Assembly: GCA_019843655.1 (NCBI GenBank)
Contig: JACDQD010000010.1
Span: 5,377,637 to 5,441,636 of the forward strand
Reading direction: 5' to 3'
From: Lethocerus indicus
Lineage: Eukaryota; Arthropoda; Insecta; Hemiptera; Belostomatidae
Length of the DNA stretch: 64,000 nt
The position numbers and the translations under genes are program-made. Positions 1 through 9,530 of this stretch are shown here, in pieces; position 1 is the first letter of the stretch; each line of letters begins with the position of its first letter. Under the pieces are notes generated by a model, which was not told where the DNA came from, searched no databases, and was given only the letters and a program-made list of their open reading frames with translations.

Positions 1-307
1 TTTTTTTATTATTTGCACGAAATTTCTCTTCGACTAATTTATTTTGTAGAGTAGCAGTAGGGCTACAGCCCAAACGCTTTAGCTTGTTAAACAAATAAAT
101 TGGTCACGGATTAAGGCAATTTTTTATCTGAAACGAATGTATTGTTTTACCGTCCATAATTTGTCGATTGCCGATTATGCATTCTGTGAGCGCTGTTATG
201 TAAATAATATGTCACTTTTGTGTCTCAACGGCACATATACCAAAATTTGGATTCTACCAAACTCGTTTATCCTTATATAAATACGTTATATATTTTTTCT
301 GTTTCAG
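1..307 (+). other. Probable intron end or 5' flank of the first gene
   Basis: AT-rich DNA with no coding signal of its own. It ends in a thymidine-rich tract and CAG at 305-307, a good splice acceptor directly before the long exon. The upstream exon or exons lie outside the window. The antisense reading frame across 254-637 is a shadow of the GC-rich exon. Confidence 0.55.
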
Positions 308-314
308 TGTCATA

Positions 315-1238
315 ATGGAGAACGAGGAAAATAAACCCGGTGCAGTGGTCGGCAAGAAGGAAGTATGGTTCTTGGAGGCGGAGGAGCCTCCCAAGCCGCC
401 GCCCAGGAAGAACAGGAAGCGGCGACTATCCAAGTCGCGGCGCGGGGTCCATTTCGGCAATCTACCGCCGGAGGACGACAGCTCGCCCGCCGAGTCCCCG
501 GAAGAGCAGGACCAAGAGGAGGTGGAGGAAGACGGCAAGGACATCAAAGAACCCGGACCGTCGAGGTCGTCCCAGGAATCCTTGTCCGACGTCGAAATGC
601 CCAAGAGCAGGCTGCCGGAGCTACTCAGGAGGGACACCTTCTGCGACGCTCTCGACTTCAGGCTCTACTCCCTGAAGAGGATACCGGGCAGGAGGAGTTC
701 CAGTCTCGACGCCCTCTATTGGAACCTGGAGGAAGACGACGAGCATTCGGGAGAGCACAGCGATGACCAGGGCATGACCAGATCGGCCGAGCACCTTCCC
801 CAGTCGAGGGCCGACTGGCTCAAGGGCCTACTGGACGAGCCCCAACCGCCGACACCGCCGACACCGCCGCCACAAGAAGCCAAGAACGAGGAGAACAACA
901 ATTTGAACGCCAAGAAACCGGTCCTGATACTGGACCCGGCCGAGCTCACCTCCACGCTGGAGAAGATCAAATCGACCCACATAACCACCAAACAGCACTA
1001 CCACTGCGTCTACGCCAGCCAGCAGCAGACAAAGACCACCACTCTGACCGCCGCCGGCAACGACAGGGACAGCCCCAGCAGGAAATCCTCGATGACCGAG
1101 TCCCTGCAGGAGTTCGAGTCCTCCCTGATGGAGATGCTGAAGGCCCAACCGCACACGGACACTGAAGAAGAACACCCGCCCAATCAACAACCTCCACCCC
1201 CACCCAAGGATACAGTCATAGCGACAGCTACACATTAA
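315..1238 (+). CDS. Unrecognised 307-residue hydrophilic protein, long terminal coding exon
   Basis: I do not recognise the family. The frame is open for 307 codons, much more GC-rich than its AT-rich flanks, and bounded by a strong acceptor (TTTTTTCTGTTTCAG ending at 307) and a TAA stop at 1236-1238. The first ATG in the exon, seven bases after the acceptor with G at +4, gives a plausible complete protein whose upstream exon would be non-coding. The frame is also open back to the acceptor, so a spliced N-terminal extension is possible. In order the protein has a basic Pro-rich patch (residues about 27-43, including KPPPRKNRKRR, a possible nuclear signal or SH3 ligand), an acidic PEST-like stretch (about 53-80), a more ordered block (about 99-137, with LPELLRRDTFCDALDF and RRSSSLDALYW, where RRSSS looks like a basophilic kinase site), a PTPPTPPP segment near 180, a predicted helix (SLQEFESSLMEML, about 262-275) and a Pro tail. 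No signal peptide or membrane segment is seen. It is probably an intracellular scaffold or regulatory protein; that role is inference. Confidence 0.75.
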   Translation: MENEENKPGAVVGKKEVWFLEAEEPPKPPPRKNRKRRLSKSRRGVHFGNLPPEDDSSPAESPEEQDQEEVEEDGKDIKEPGPSRSSQESLSDVEMPKSRLPELLRRDTFCDALDFRLYSLKRIPGRRSSSLDALYWNLEEDDEHSGEHSDDQGMTRSAEHLPQSRADWLKGLLDEPQPPTPPTPPPQEAKNEENNNLNAKKPVLILDPAELTSTLEKIKSTHITTKQHYHCVYASQQQTKTTTLTAAGNDRDSPSRKSSMTESLQEFESSLMEMLKAQPHTDTEEEHPPNQQPPPPPKDTVIATATH

Positions 1239-1538
1239 ACAACTAACTGGGCACGTATTATACGAATTGTGCTAATATGTTTTATCGAACACTGCTGTCA
1301 ACACGTACAAAGGAATAATATACACTACTGCCAAACATATATTAGTATTGGATATTTTACTGGCGAACTGTAAACTTCTACCCAACAGTTGGTAAAAACA
1401 GTTATACATTAATTGCTCGAAAGGTAATAGGATAACGTTTAAAAGAATGAAAAAGGATTAATTAAATTAATCATTAAACATATTGTTAACGAAAATTTAA
1501 CATTTTAATTTTGAATATTTTTGAATTTTCACCACGGT

Positions 1539-1548
1539 AATAAATAAA
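1539..1548 (+). promoter_or_regulatory. Poly(A) signal candidate of the first gene
   Basis: Two overlapping AATAAA hexamers lie about 300 bases after the stop codon. A GT-rich element (GTGGATGTGG, near 1572) follows, as expected downstream of a cleavage site. Later AATAAA copies, for example 2579-2584, could be alternative distal sites. Confidence 0.5.
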
Positions 1549-1559
1549 AATTCGACAGT

Positions 1560-2790
1560 GTTCGGTAAAACGTGGATGTGGCACAAGGACATCTAAATTT
1601 CAATCAAATAAATAATTACTCTTTTTCTGAGAACATTTTTCCAACAGTTTGTTTTATATATTATATGTAAATAATAATTCAATAAATTATGGCAAATAAT
1701 ATAATATCGGATCCTGCACTGAAGATACCTAAGTAAGAACAAGCACAATTGAGAGTGTATTTGTAAATAGAATTGTAACTTTTGCAATATAACTTTTATA
1801 ACTTAATCGATAGTATGAATTATAAATTGATGGTTTATTCAAAACTTCTAAGTAAATATTAAACTTGTAAGTTTATATTTATGTTAATTATCGCTAATTC
1901 TTACAACATAACTGTTATTATATTCAAGGAATCAACTAGATCATACAGTTAATTCATCTAATCGTTCATACATACTGAGAAATGAAATGCACCTATATTT
2001 ATATTAACATGGATTTAAAAAAAATTGATATATCTGTAAATAATATTACATATTGTGTATTTCACCTGAGTGAGCTATAAGTTGTCAATAATGATTCCCT
2101 TTTGGCGTTCTAATATTATTCCAATATAATTCGTTAAAATATTTTCGTTGGAATTCCTGAAAGCATGTTGTTACGTATGTAAATGTCACTTCCAGTGGAA
2201 AAATGGAAGCTTTAATTGGCTGGAACTGTAGATTGTTAATAAATATTTTTATTTTGTTGTTATTAAGATTTTATAATTAAATATTTAGTTACCAACCGAT
2301 GTGTTATCTAGTATCCACTAATAAGGGATTCAACGTAGGCATATTCTCGCAAGAGAGTTTACGTAATTTATAAAACATTGATGTTTAGATTTAGATTGTA
2401 ATCTTTAATTGTTACAATACTTTTAGTCTATATCTGTATAGGGTGATTGAATATATCGAGGAACAAGACCAAGTGTAGAGTTCCGCGGCGGATTTATTAG
2501 TGAAAGGAGTCATTAGGTTTTATGTATTGTTGTAATGGTGTTAGACCAGAATTGTTAAGTTAACTGTGTACTTGAGCTAATAAAAACATTTTTCTGTACA
2601 ATCGATTTATTTGTATCGAGTCAAAATACTCAACGACAATATAACTATAATTGGCTAAAGACAATATGGTGGCCAGAACATCGTCAACCATACGATCTTC
2701 ACTTTCCTACTGATGATTTGGTCCTTCTCTAAACAGTAATTGATTCAATACATCCGGCAACTTAACCATTTCATTTTATTCTTTAGTACT
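1560..2790. other. AT-rich distal 3' UTR or intergenic DNA
   Basis: Strongly AT-rich with several poly(A)-like hexamers and stop codons in all frames. Nothing coding is seen. It may be a long alternative 3' UTR ending after 2579-2584, or plain spacer. Confidence 0.4.
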
Positions 2791-3024
2791 ATAATGTTAA
2801 CATACCTAACGAACGACCCGAAAGCCCTAAAATTATCCTTCGGAGTTGAAAGCGACATGCTCAGCCTCCGCACAAATCTATACGATTTGGACGGACCGAC
2901 TGAAGCGGACTCGCATTTAGCCTCCAATCAGTTTGGGCTTAGGCTCAGCCGTCGTGAATGCCTACTGGAACTTGTGAAATTCTATTGGGGGACAGCCGGA
3001 GTTTTGGGTTCCGCTCGTTAAATC

Positions 3025-3103
3025 AGTTACGAATTCCGATTCTGTATTCGGCCATCCACCGGAATTCGAACCCGGGACGCCCAGCCTGCAGCGCTCAGCG
3101 CCA
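3025..3103 (-). repeat. tRNA-like SINE head (B-box side)
   Basis: On the minus strand the sequence contains CCCGGGTTCGAATTCCGGTGG-like DNA. This includes a near-perfect RNA polymerase III B box (GGTTCGAATTCC) preceded by an anticodon-arm-like GCTGCAGGCTGGGC, then CCGGTGGATGGCCGAAT. A second locus near 9.5 kb has the same order of a B-box-like GTTCAATTC, CCGGTGG and a GAAT end, so this looks like a dispersed tRNA-derived SINE rather than a tRNA gene. The A box is eroded. The body may run down to about 2800. Confidence 0.45.
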
Positions 3104-4217
3104 AATATCCCTATATTTTATCAAAAGATACCTTGCAAAAAGATACACGTAGCAGCATCGAGAATACAGGAATTGAAGTTCCTGTAGTAGGGAAAAATAT
3201 CCCTAATGGAGATAAGCCGGGAGTAGCCGACTGAGCCCATTATAATGAAGACATAAAACGGTTCCAGCATTAATTTTAAAGAACTATTCAACAAAGAGTA
3301 TGAGTGCAATGTTTTCACTGTCAAGTGAATATTTACAGGAAAACTGCAAGATCAAAAGCACTTTCAGTAAATTCTATGGAGCTTACTGTTTTATTGTTAT
3401 AAGCTGTTTTATAAATAAGGGGGAAACTTTTTAAAATTCCTGACTAAAACCCCTGAAATAGCCTTAGGTTTTTCTTATGGCAAATAAATAAGGACTGCAT
3501 ATATTTTATTTGTTACTGTGTCACCGGTTTCCGAGCGAATTTTGCTCCCTTGAGCTCGCTAACTGATCTCTCGTTTAGTTTTCCTCTTATCCATCTTATT
3601 CGCAGTTTCCACTCTCGTCGAGACTCTAAGGTCGGCCGCATCTCCTACCGGGAAGATCCTCGATGTAGTCGAGAAAGAAAAAAATCAGTTTTCAGCCCTT
3701 TCTGTCCCTGCGAAAACAACGTCTCCCCCCCAACCTCAACGGTTATTAACTTCATCGTCTGAGCGGGCGTTGAGGTCGGTCGATTAAACGGGCGGTTGAA
3801 GGGGTGAAGGCGAGCGGCGTCCTGATAGTGAAGGAGCGTTCGATACCAGACGGGGGGGTTGTGGTGGGATTGGGGGTGGTCGGAGGGGGAGGTCGCCGAT
3901 GCGGAATAGCAATGTTGATAACATGCAAATTATGTTGTAACAGACTCAAACGTTCCCAACCCCTCACGGTACCGTCACTCTCCGCCACCTCTCTCTATCT
4001 CAAACTCATATACTGTCCTGTTCAAATTACGCTTAACATAAATTTCTATTGAATATAAAAATATCGAACTACGGGGTGGTAATAGAATATAATAATTTTT
4101 GCTATCTTCTGTTTCCTCTGATTTTTTTCTTATGCTGAAAAGGCTTCGACATTCCGCCATCGTCAGTAGCACACCTTTAGCTAGGCAGGGTCTAGAACGT
4201 GTTAACATTACTATTCC
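3104..4217. other. Intergenic DNA, no gene seen
   Basis: Mixed composition with a GC-rich, G-run-bearing patch at about 3600-3930 (for example the GT/G-rich run near 3850-3895). Short open frames here have no splice or promoter context and I do not support them as genes. Confidence 0.4.
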
Positions 4218-4230
4218 TAATCGGAAATCT
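4218..4230. repeat. Target-site duplication, left copy
   Basis: TAATCGGAAATCT is repeated exactly at 4707-4719 on the other side of the LINE. It is the staggered-cut signature of target-primed reverse transcription. Confidence 0.85.
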
Positions 4231-4706
4231 TTTTTTTTAACTTTTTTTATTTTGCATAATCAACTTTTACAGTTATAGGTGCAATTATACATGTATATTT
4301 TTCACGTGTTTGTCTCGATAAAGAAACCATGATGGCGCTTTTGACATGATTTAACTACTGCCCGAGGTGATCTTTGGGCCAGCGGCGTTTAAGCCGTCGT
4401 GGTGGGGATAGTGGATGGGTAAAAGAGGAAAGGGACTGAACGAGTGGATTAGGATGAGGAGAAAGGCGGGAGTGGAACTTCGGGAACCGAGATTTTGCGA
4501 CTTCGTCGACTTGAGGTCATGGTGGAGTGTGTGGTTAGAGACATACCGAAGAGCATTAAGGATGGTACGAAGGACTTTTGACTGAAATCTCTGGATGCGA
4601 GCGATGTTGGATGTCTCGGTGGAACCCCATAGCTCTATACCGTCTTAATACCTAGCTAATGTTGGCCTTAACAGTCCAAATTTTCTGTTCAAGTCGATTC
4701 TTTTGA
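4231..4706 (-). mobile_element. 5'-truncated Jockey-clade LINE copy
   Basis: Read on the minus strand, this encodes decayed C-terminal pieces of a Jockey-type reverse transcriptase ORF: GIELWGSTE, RIQRFQSK, then PPRRLKRRWPKDHLGQ and a stop (4355-4357). Next comes a 3' UTR of about 120 bases and an A-rich tail (AAAATAAAAAAAG, TTAAAAAAAAA) at 4231-4260. A perfect 13-bp target-site duplication (TAATCGGAAATCT) flanks it at 4218-4230 and 4707-4719, defining both ends of the insertion. Compared with the copy near 61 kb it lacks about 90 bases before GIELWG and a 13-base block later, so the frame is broken. The YG(x)3WG and RRLKRRWPRDLL motifs are typical of Jockey ORF2 tails. It cannot move on its own. 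Confidence 0.9.
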
Positions 4707-4719
4707 TAATCGGAAATCT
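4707..4719. repeat. Target-site duplication, right copy
   Basis: Exact match to 4218-4230. The perfect identity suggests that the insertion is not very old, although the element body is already internally deleted. Confidence 0.85.
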
Positions 4720-6899
4720 GGCCCGATCGATCTTAAATAATGCAACTATTGTATTATGAAAGCCATGTACAAATTTTTAGGAATTCCTGCCACTATACCA
4801 ACATGCAGTGTGGTTCGGGAATGCTGCAATTTATATTTTATGAGGCATCCATAAAGTCTATAAGAAAATAGTTCAGATATTGACATAAGATCAGTATAAG
4901 TTTTACAACATAACTTGGATTTTATTATTATAATCAGTAATGAAAATTAAGAAAATATGATGTCTTGTACTCGACGCAATCAACCAAGTGGACGGGGTAG
5001 CGTGCTTTGCTAAGGGATAAATTGGTTTATAAAAAAAAACGCTTCTGAACTTATATCCAGAAATAATCGGTATCACATTAATTCAATATATTCGTCCCAA
5101 TCTTTTTGAATGGCGTTACGGTCGGTCACATTCGACGCGATAACACCGTGTAAGACGAGCGTTCGCACACGCGTTCTAAGGCTCGTAAATCAGGCGCGGT
5201 TTGTAATTTATTACGTACAATATATCCCGGTAGGAACAGCTGTTGCGTTGTCGGCGGTCTGACACACAAAATAGAAATTATGTAATAGTTCATGACGCAG
5301 GTTAACCTGTACGGACAATGGACGCCGATCGATAGTGGGTCCTGACAACGCGTTATCATCTCCAAAATAATTCTCCCGTTCCTTTTATTCCTCCTTTCTG
5401 TTCGTATTACTGACAGAGGCCGTATGCTTCTGGTTGTGTCCATGATAACCAAAGACAAAAAATGAGAGGGAAAACGTTATAATTCGGTGTTACGACAGTT
5501 ATATATTAAAGTTTGTAAAATTATTACTCTCCCGATTTTTTCCCCTCACTATGAAATTCAGTAGACAGCTAGAACACTTATTGCCTTGTTGAAGTTAACT
5601 GCTCTCGTCAGCGCCAACATCGTTTGCATAAACGACTGATCTTATTGTTTGCAATTACCTTATTGTACCTGTTTTTGATTGTTGAACTGTTTGAGTCGAA
5701 CAAAAGTGGTTGGCGACCTCTTCACTTTGGAGACTGAATCGGCGAACAATACGATTAGGCGACCTCGGCCGATGGAACGCCGAACAAAAGAACATATCCA
5801 GTGCTGAGAGTCCTTACTGATTAACCCGGTTTTGTTTCGATACCGAAGCGTTGATTAAACCGGGCCGACATTGGCTTTTAATTGGACACCGACTTGCGTC
5901 ACAGGAAACTGCCATAAATATAAATTTAAATTAAATAGTCAACGGAGAGAGATTAGAGTACAATACTAATGTCTATTAAGAACGTGGGGTTCTTAAAATC
6001 CTATCTGAAATTTTAAATAGTTTTATGAATATTATTTATCGAAACGACAGCAGTATATTTGTGATTTATGCTAATCGGCACTAAAAAACACTGAATATTA
6101 TCAAGGAATATGTTTTTAACTGTACAGTTCGATATCTGGACACATTGACGAACTAAGACTAAAAATATGTAATCGGGAAGAAACACTTCAGGGTCGAGCA
6201 GGGAACTAAGGAAATTAATTGCGCCAAACATGAACCTTTCATTGCGTATCGAATGTCAATTGTATACAATTATATGTGGTCACAATTTGAAGGATAGGGA
6301 AACCGCGAGGAAAATCTGTTAATTATAGGAGGAATGCATTAAAGGAATAATCCTTCCGAACGGCCTCAGCCTCAAAAAGTAGTAAGAATACCCGTAACCG
6401 AATTCCATCCGGCCCCATCATATTAGCGACCGGCACGCAACACGCAATATTATCTCAGTTCACATGCACATTCCACGGTTTGATAACAGAAACCTAAATA
6501 GAATCGCATTTAAGTAACCGTCTCCATGCAGATCGATATGAAGACGATATACCTCCTGGACAAATCCAGGATATCCCAGGATACCCTACCTCTATATTGT
6601 TCATTGTATAAATATAAATATTATAAAATGTGGGAGCGACGTTTAGGGCTTTACACTTTCCTAAACAACCGCCATTAAAAACAAATTTCAGGATTTATAG
6701 AATGTTCGTTTGGAAGTCGAAAAAGGAAGACGCTATTTTATAATTGGTGGCTCATGGCGGCCACGCGGTTGGTTTGTTGGGGTCAAAAGCGGAGTAAGGA
6801 AATAAATGTGTTTGGGGTGTAAATCAGTTAAGTGAAGGAAACCCTTTTAAAGTTATAATTCTTGTCTGAGCCCCCGGAATTCTAGATGAGTCGGATCGC

Positions 6900-6904
<5 letters not shown>
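4720..6904. other. Intergenic DNA, no gene seen
   Basis: AT-rich with short GC islands. The open frame antisense to 5126-5458 has no acceptor, donor or promoter context that I can support. No repeats recognised. Confidence 0.35.

Positions 6905-6944
<40 letters not shown>
6905..6944. repeat. (CT)n microsatellite
   Basis: About 20 uninterrupted CT units followed by a CT-rich degenerate tail. Confidence 0.95.
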
Positions 6945-6948
<4 letters not shown>

Positions 6949-8049
6949 CTCCCTGCTCTCTTTTTGGCGTTACTTCTTCCTAATGGAAGACGAGGTTTGA
7001 GGCTGATGGCTTAACCCCCACCCTCGGGGCCTAATGCTTCCCCTAATGTCTAACGGCCAGCCCCCTAATACATTTTTGCCCTTCATTTTAATACGGCTAA
7101 ACTCTCCTTAAAAAAAATGTATAATACCCGGAGTCAGAAGGATAGGAAAAAGAAACGAAAATTACTTCTCCCCCCACCCCTGAACAACCGGAACTGAAAT
7201 AGGGAGCCTACGGCGGTAAATATGTGGCCAAATGTTGTTATCTTTAAAATTATATTTCTATTTCCAGTCATCGAACGGAATCCAGAAGACAGTCCACGTA
7301 GATATTTTGGTTTTTAGTAGTACTCCGTCTTAAAATGAATAGCCAGGTACCTGGAGGGCAGGAGCATGAGTATCATCTAAATGCTGATGATGGTAAAAAC
7401 TATTCAATATATTATTATTTATTTTAATACAGCTATAAGACTCTATCACGGTTCTAAGAACCGTTCGTAATTAAGGGGGACGGGCTAAACGGATTTTCAT
7501 TGAATTGTAAGTTTGAATTGATTACGAATGGAGATCGTACAACTCCAGACGACTCATTTGGAACTGTGTTCAATCTTAATAACATCCGCGTGAAAGAACA
7601 AAGCGTTCAACACGGGACTTTGGTTCGTAATCTGAATTCCCGAATCCGCTGTTAAGATCTTGCAATTTATTGGCCTATGGGGTCACGTCCGTAAACTAAT
7701 ACGTTTGGGTATCGAAGCGCTTCGTTCCTTGTAAAAGAAACCCTGAAACTGCCCTAGAATTTAATGGAGACTTAACTCGACTTGAAATTGTATTAGTTAG
7801 TTGAATAATTTGATGAAAAATCGATAAATTGCACAATTTCCGAACGCGATATTTCAATGCCAATAAATTTCGTTCAGAGCTATCAGCGAAATTAGGCCCC
7901 GATTATCGTCCCTCTTCGAGGTCTTCCCCCGACGTAAAGTACGGAGGCCGTACAATCGACGACGAGAGTCATTAATGATTATTATACTCGGAAGTACCTT
8001 CAGTTCGATAGCCCGCGTAATATAATTAGTACACGGTGTTCGAACGCCG
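6945..8049. other. Upstream flank of the secreted-peptide gene
   Basis: No coding sequence supported. A good splice-acceptor-like site (TTCTATTTCCAG, ending near 7268) has no convincing partner donor. The last few hundred bases are the likely proximal regulatory region of the gene at 8.05 kb, but I cannot name any site. Confidence 0.35.
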
Positions 8050-8074
8050 TATATAAAGACCGTCAATCGTCAGT
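8050..8074 (+). promoter_or_regulatory. Core promoter: TATA box and initiator-like TSS
   Basis: TATATAAA at 8050-8057 is followed by TCAGT at 8070-8074, the arthropod initiator consensus. The TATA start to initiator-A distance is 22 bases, shorter than the usual 30, so the true start may lie a few bases further on, nearer 8080. The first ATG downstream is the start of the secreted-peptide exon. Confidence 0.65.
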
Positions 8075-8130
8075 TGAATCGACAGAAAACAACAGACTTT
8101 CAAGTGTTTTGCGATCCAGACCAAAGGAAT

Positions 8131-9097
8131 ATGGCCCATAAGTTGATGGTATTATTCTCTCTAGCCTTCGTCTTGTATACCGTCGAAGGAGCAAGCAGTA
8201 AGTAAAATTTATATAAATTATCAATTTTTTACATATAGATACTCAATATTTCGAAAAGTTTTCTCTAAGCCCAATAGTTAATAGTCAATTTTTACTGCAG
8301 TTGAGATATTAATTATTCCTGAACAAATTTTTAATATATAAAAAACTATGGCGTAAAATTAAAAACTATAAAAGTACACTTCATAGCTTCTGTTAAATAG
8401 CAAAATAGCATCCTATACATTATAGTACTTTGAAAATATTTTTCATATTTCCATAGTATTCTTTGAGTACTAATCGTACTCAGTATTAATTTGTGGGCTA
8501 AAAATACAAAATATTTACACGGCCAAATAATGACATTGCGGTTGAATTCATGGTCTCCATTTGGTGATTTGCTTCTCTTCTTTAAATATATGGGGTAACA
8601 TTACTGCCGGTTGCCGATGGAAGGTACTGTCTGCATTTTTAGCGTTATCCCTAAGATATTCAGCTGATCTCAAGTGTGATAATAGTGTGATAATGATTGG
8701 GAACCCTCACAGATCAAGAAATGTGCTAATATGTTGGTCTCCGGAAGATGCGTATATAGAAACAATTCTGAGATTCCGATCTTGCTCGGCATTTCGCTTT
8801 CGGTCCTCCACAGCCCGGAATTGACCTCTCCTTCGCGCCGATTACAATATAACTTTTGCAAATTTCACAGAACTGTTAACACGAAGTCCGGCCACCGGCT
8901 ACGAGGTGAACGAATACCCGGGCGAGGGCGAAGTCGCCGGTGACAACTTCGGCGCCGCAGCTGCGGGTCCGCCCACAGTGCCGTTGTCTGCAATAAGCGC
9001 TAAAGCCGCGGTCCCTCCGCCACCATTCCCGGGCTTCCACCACGCCCAGTCTTCATCACAGTCATCCTCGTCCTGCGACAACTTTCCCGTCGGCTAA
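8131..9097 (+). CDS. Small secreted Pro/Ser/Gly-rich peptide, two exons
   Basis: Exon 1 coding is 8131-8197 and exon 2 coding is 8871-9097, joined across a 673-base GTAAGT...TTTCACAG intron in phase 1. The product is 97 residues. Residues 1-20 (MAHKLMVLFSLAFVLYTVEG) form a classical signal peptide with cleavage expected near residues 20-22. The mature part has an acidic Gly-rich segment (YEVNEYPGEGEVAGDNFG), an Ala/Pro stretch, a PPPPFPGFHH motif, a Ser/Gln run and one cysteine seven residues from the C-terminus. The single free Cys rules out defensin-type folds and would allow disulfide dimerisation. No dibasic cleavage or amidation site is seen, so it does not look like a standard neuropeptide precursor. 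The ATG is the first after the TATA box. The family is not recognised. A cuticular, gland or silk-type secretion is possible but unproven. Confidence 0.75.
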
Positions 9098-9186
9098 TTC
9101 TACCGTCAGCACCGTAAATTTCTGTACATACACTTTATTTATATTAAACATCTCATTTCTTCTACGAACATATTCTGTATTTATTA

Positions 9187-9192
9187 AATAAA
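9187..9192 (+). promoter_or_regulatory. Poly(A) signal of the secreted-peptide gene
   Basis: AATAAA 90 bases after the stop codon, followed by a T/GT-rich stretch (TGTTGTTTTG) from about 9199. This closes a transcript of roughly 470 spliced bases. Confidence 0.65.
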
Positions 9193-9473
9193 AATCGATG
9201 TTGTTTTGATTAGTATCGGATTTTCTTTATTCTAAACCTGTATCCTGCGTGTAGAGTTTATATATACGATCGAATACATGTACTATTTTAAGTCAATTTT
9301 TGATTTAATTTCAAAAAACCGGATCCGGAAAATAAACTTCAGATTCCTAATGTACATACATTTAAATCTCTCTAGTGGCTCTTAATTATTACAGAAATTA
9401 TTAAACGAAACCTAATCAAGGATAGAGAGATTTGAGGGAGACTACAGTTGACATTTACAATTGAAAGAAAATT

Positions 9474-9530
9474 CAGTCCGCCACCGGAGAATTGAACTCC
9501 GGGTCCAATGGACTTTAACTATGCTCATCA
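9474..9530 (-). repeat. Second tRNA-like SINE head
   Basis: The minus strand reads GTTAAAGTCCATTGG, then CCCGGAGTTCAATTCTCCGG, then TGGCGGACTGAAT. The B-box-like GTTCAATTC and the CCGGTGG plus GAAT downstream block match the locus near 3.06 kb. The A-box side is degenerate and there is no cloverleaf, so this is not a functional tRNA. Confidence 0.4.

Noticed and set aside
254..637. 127-codon frame antisense to the first exon
   Set aside because: Mirror of the GC-rich coding exon on the other strand, which has the splice acceptor and poly(A) signal.
7269..7350. Exon-like segment after TTATATTTCTATTTCCAG
   Set aside because: Good acceptor, but no usable donor in an open frame; the frames stop within 15-22 codons.
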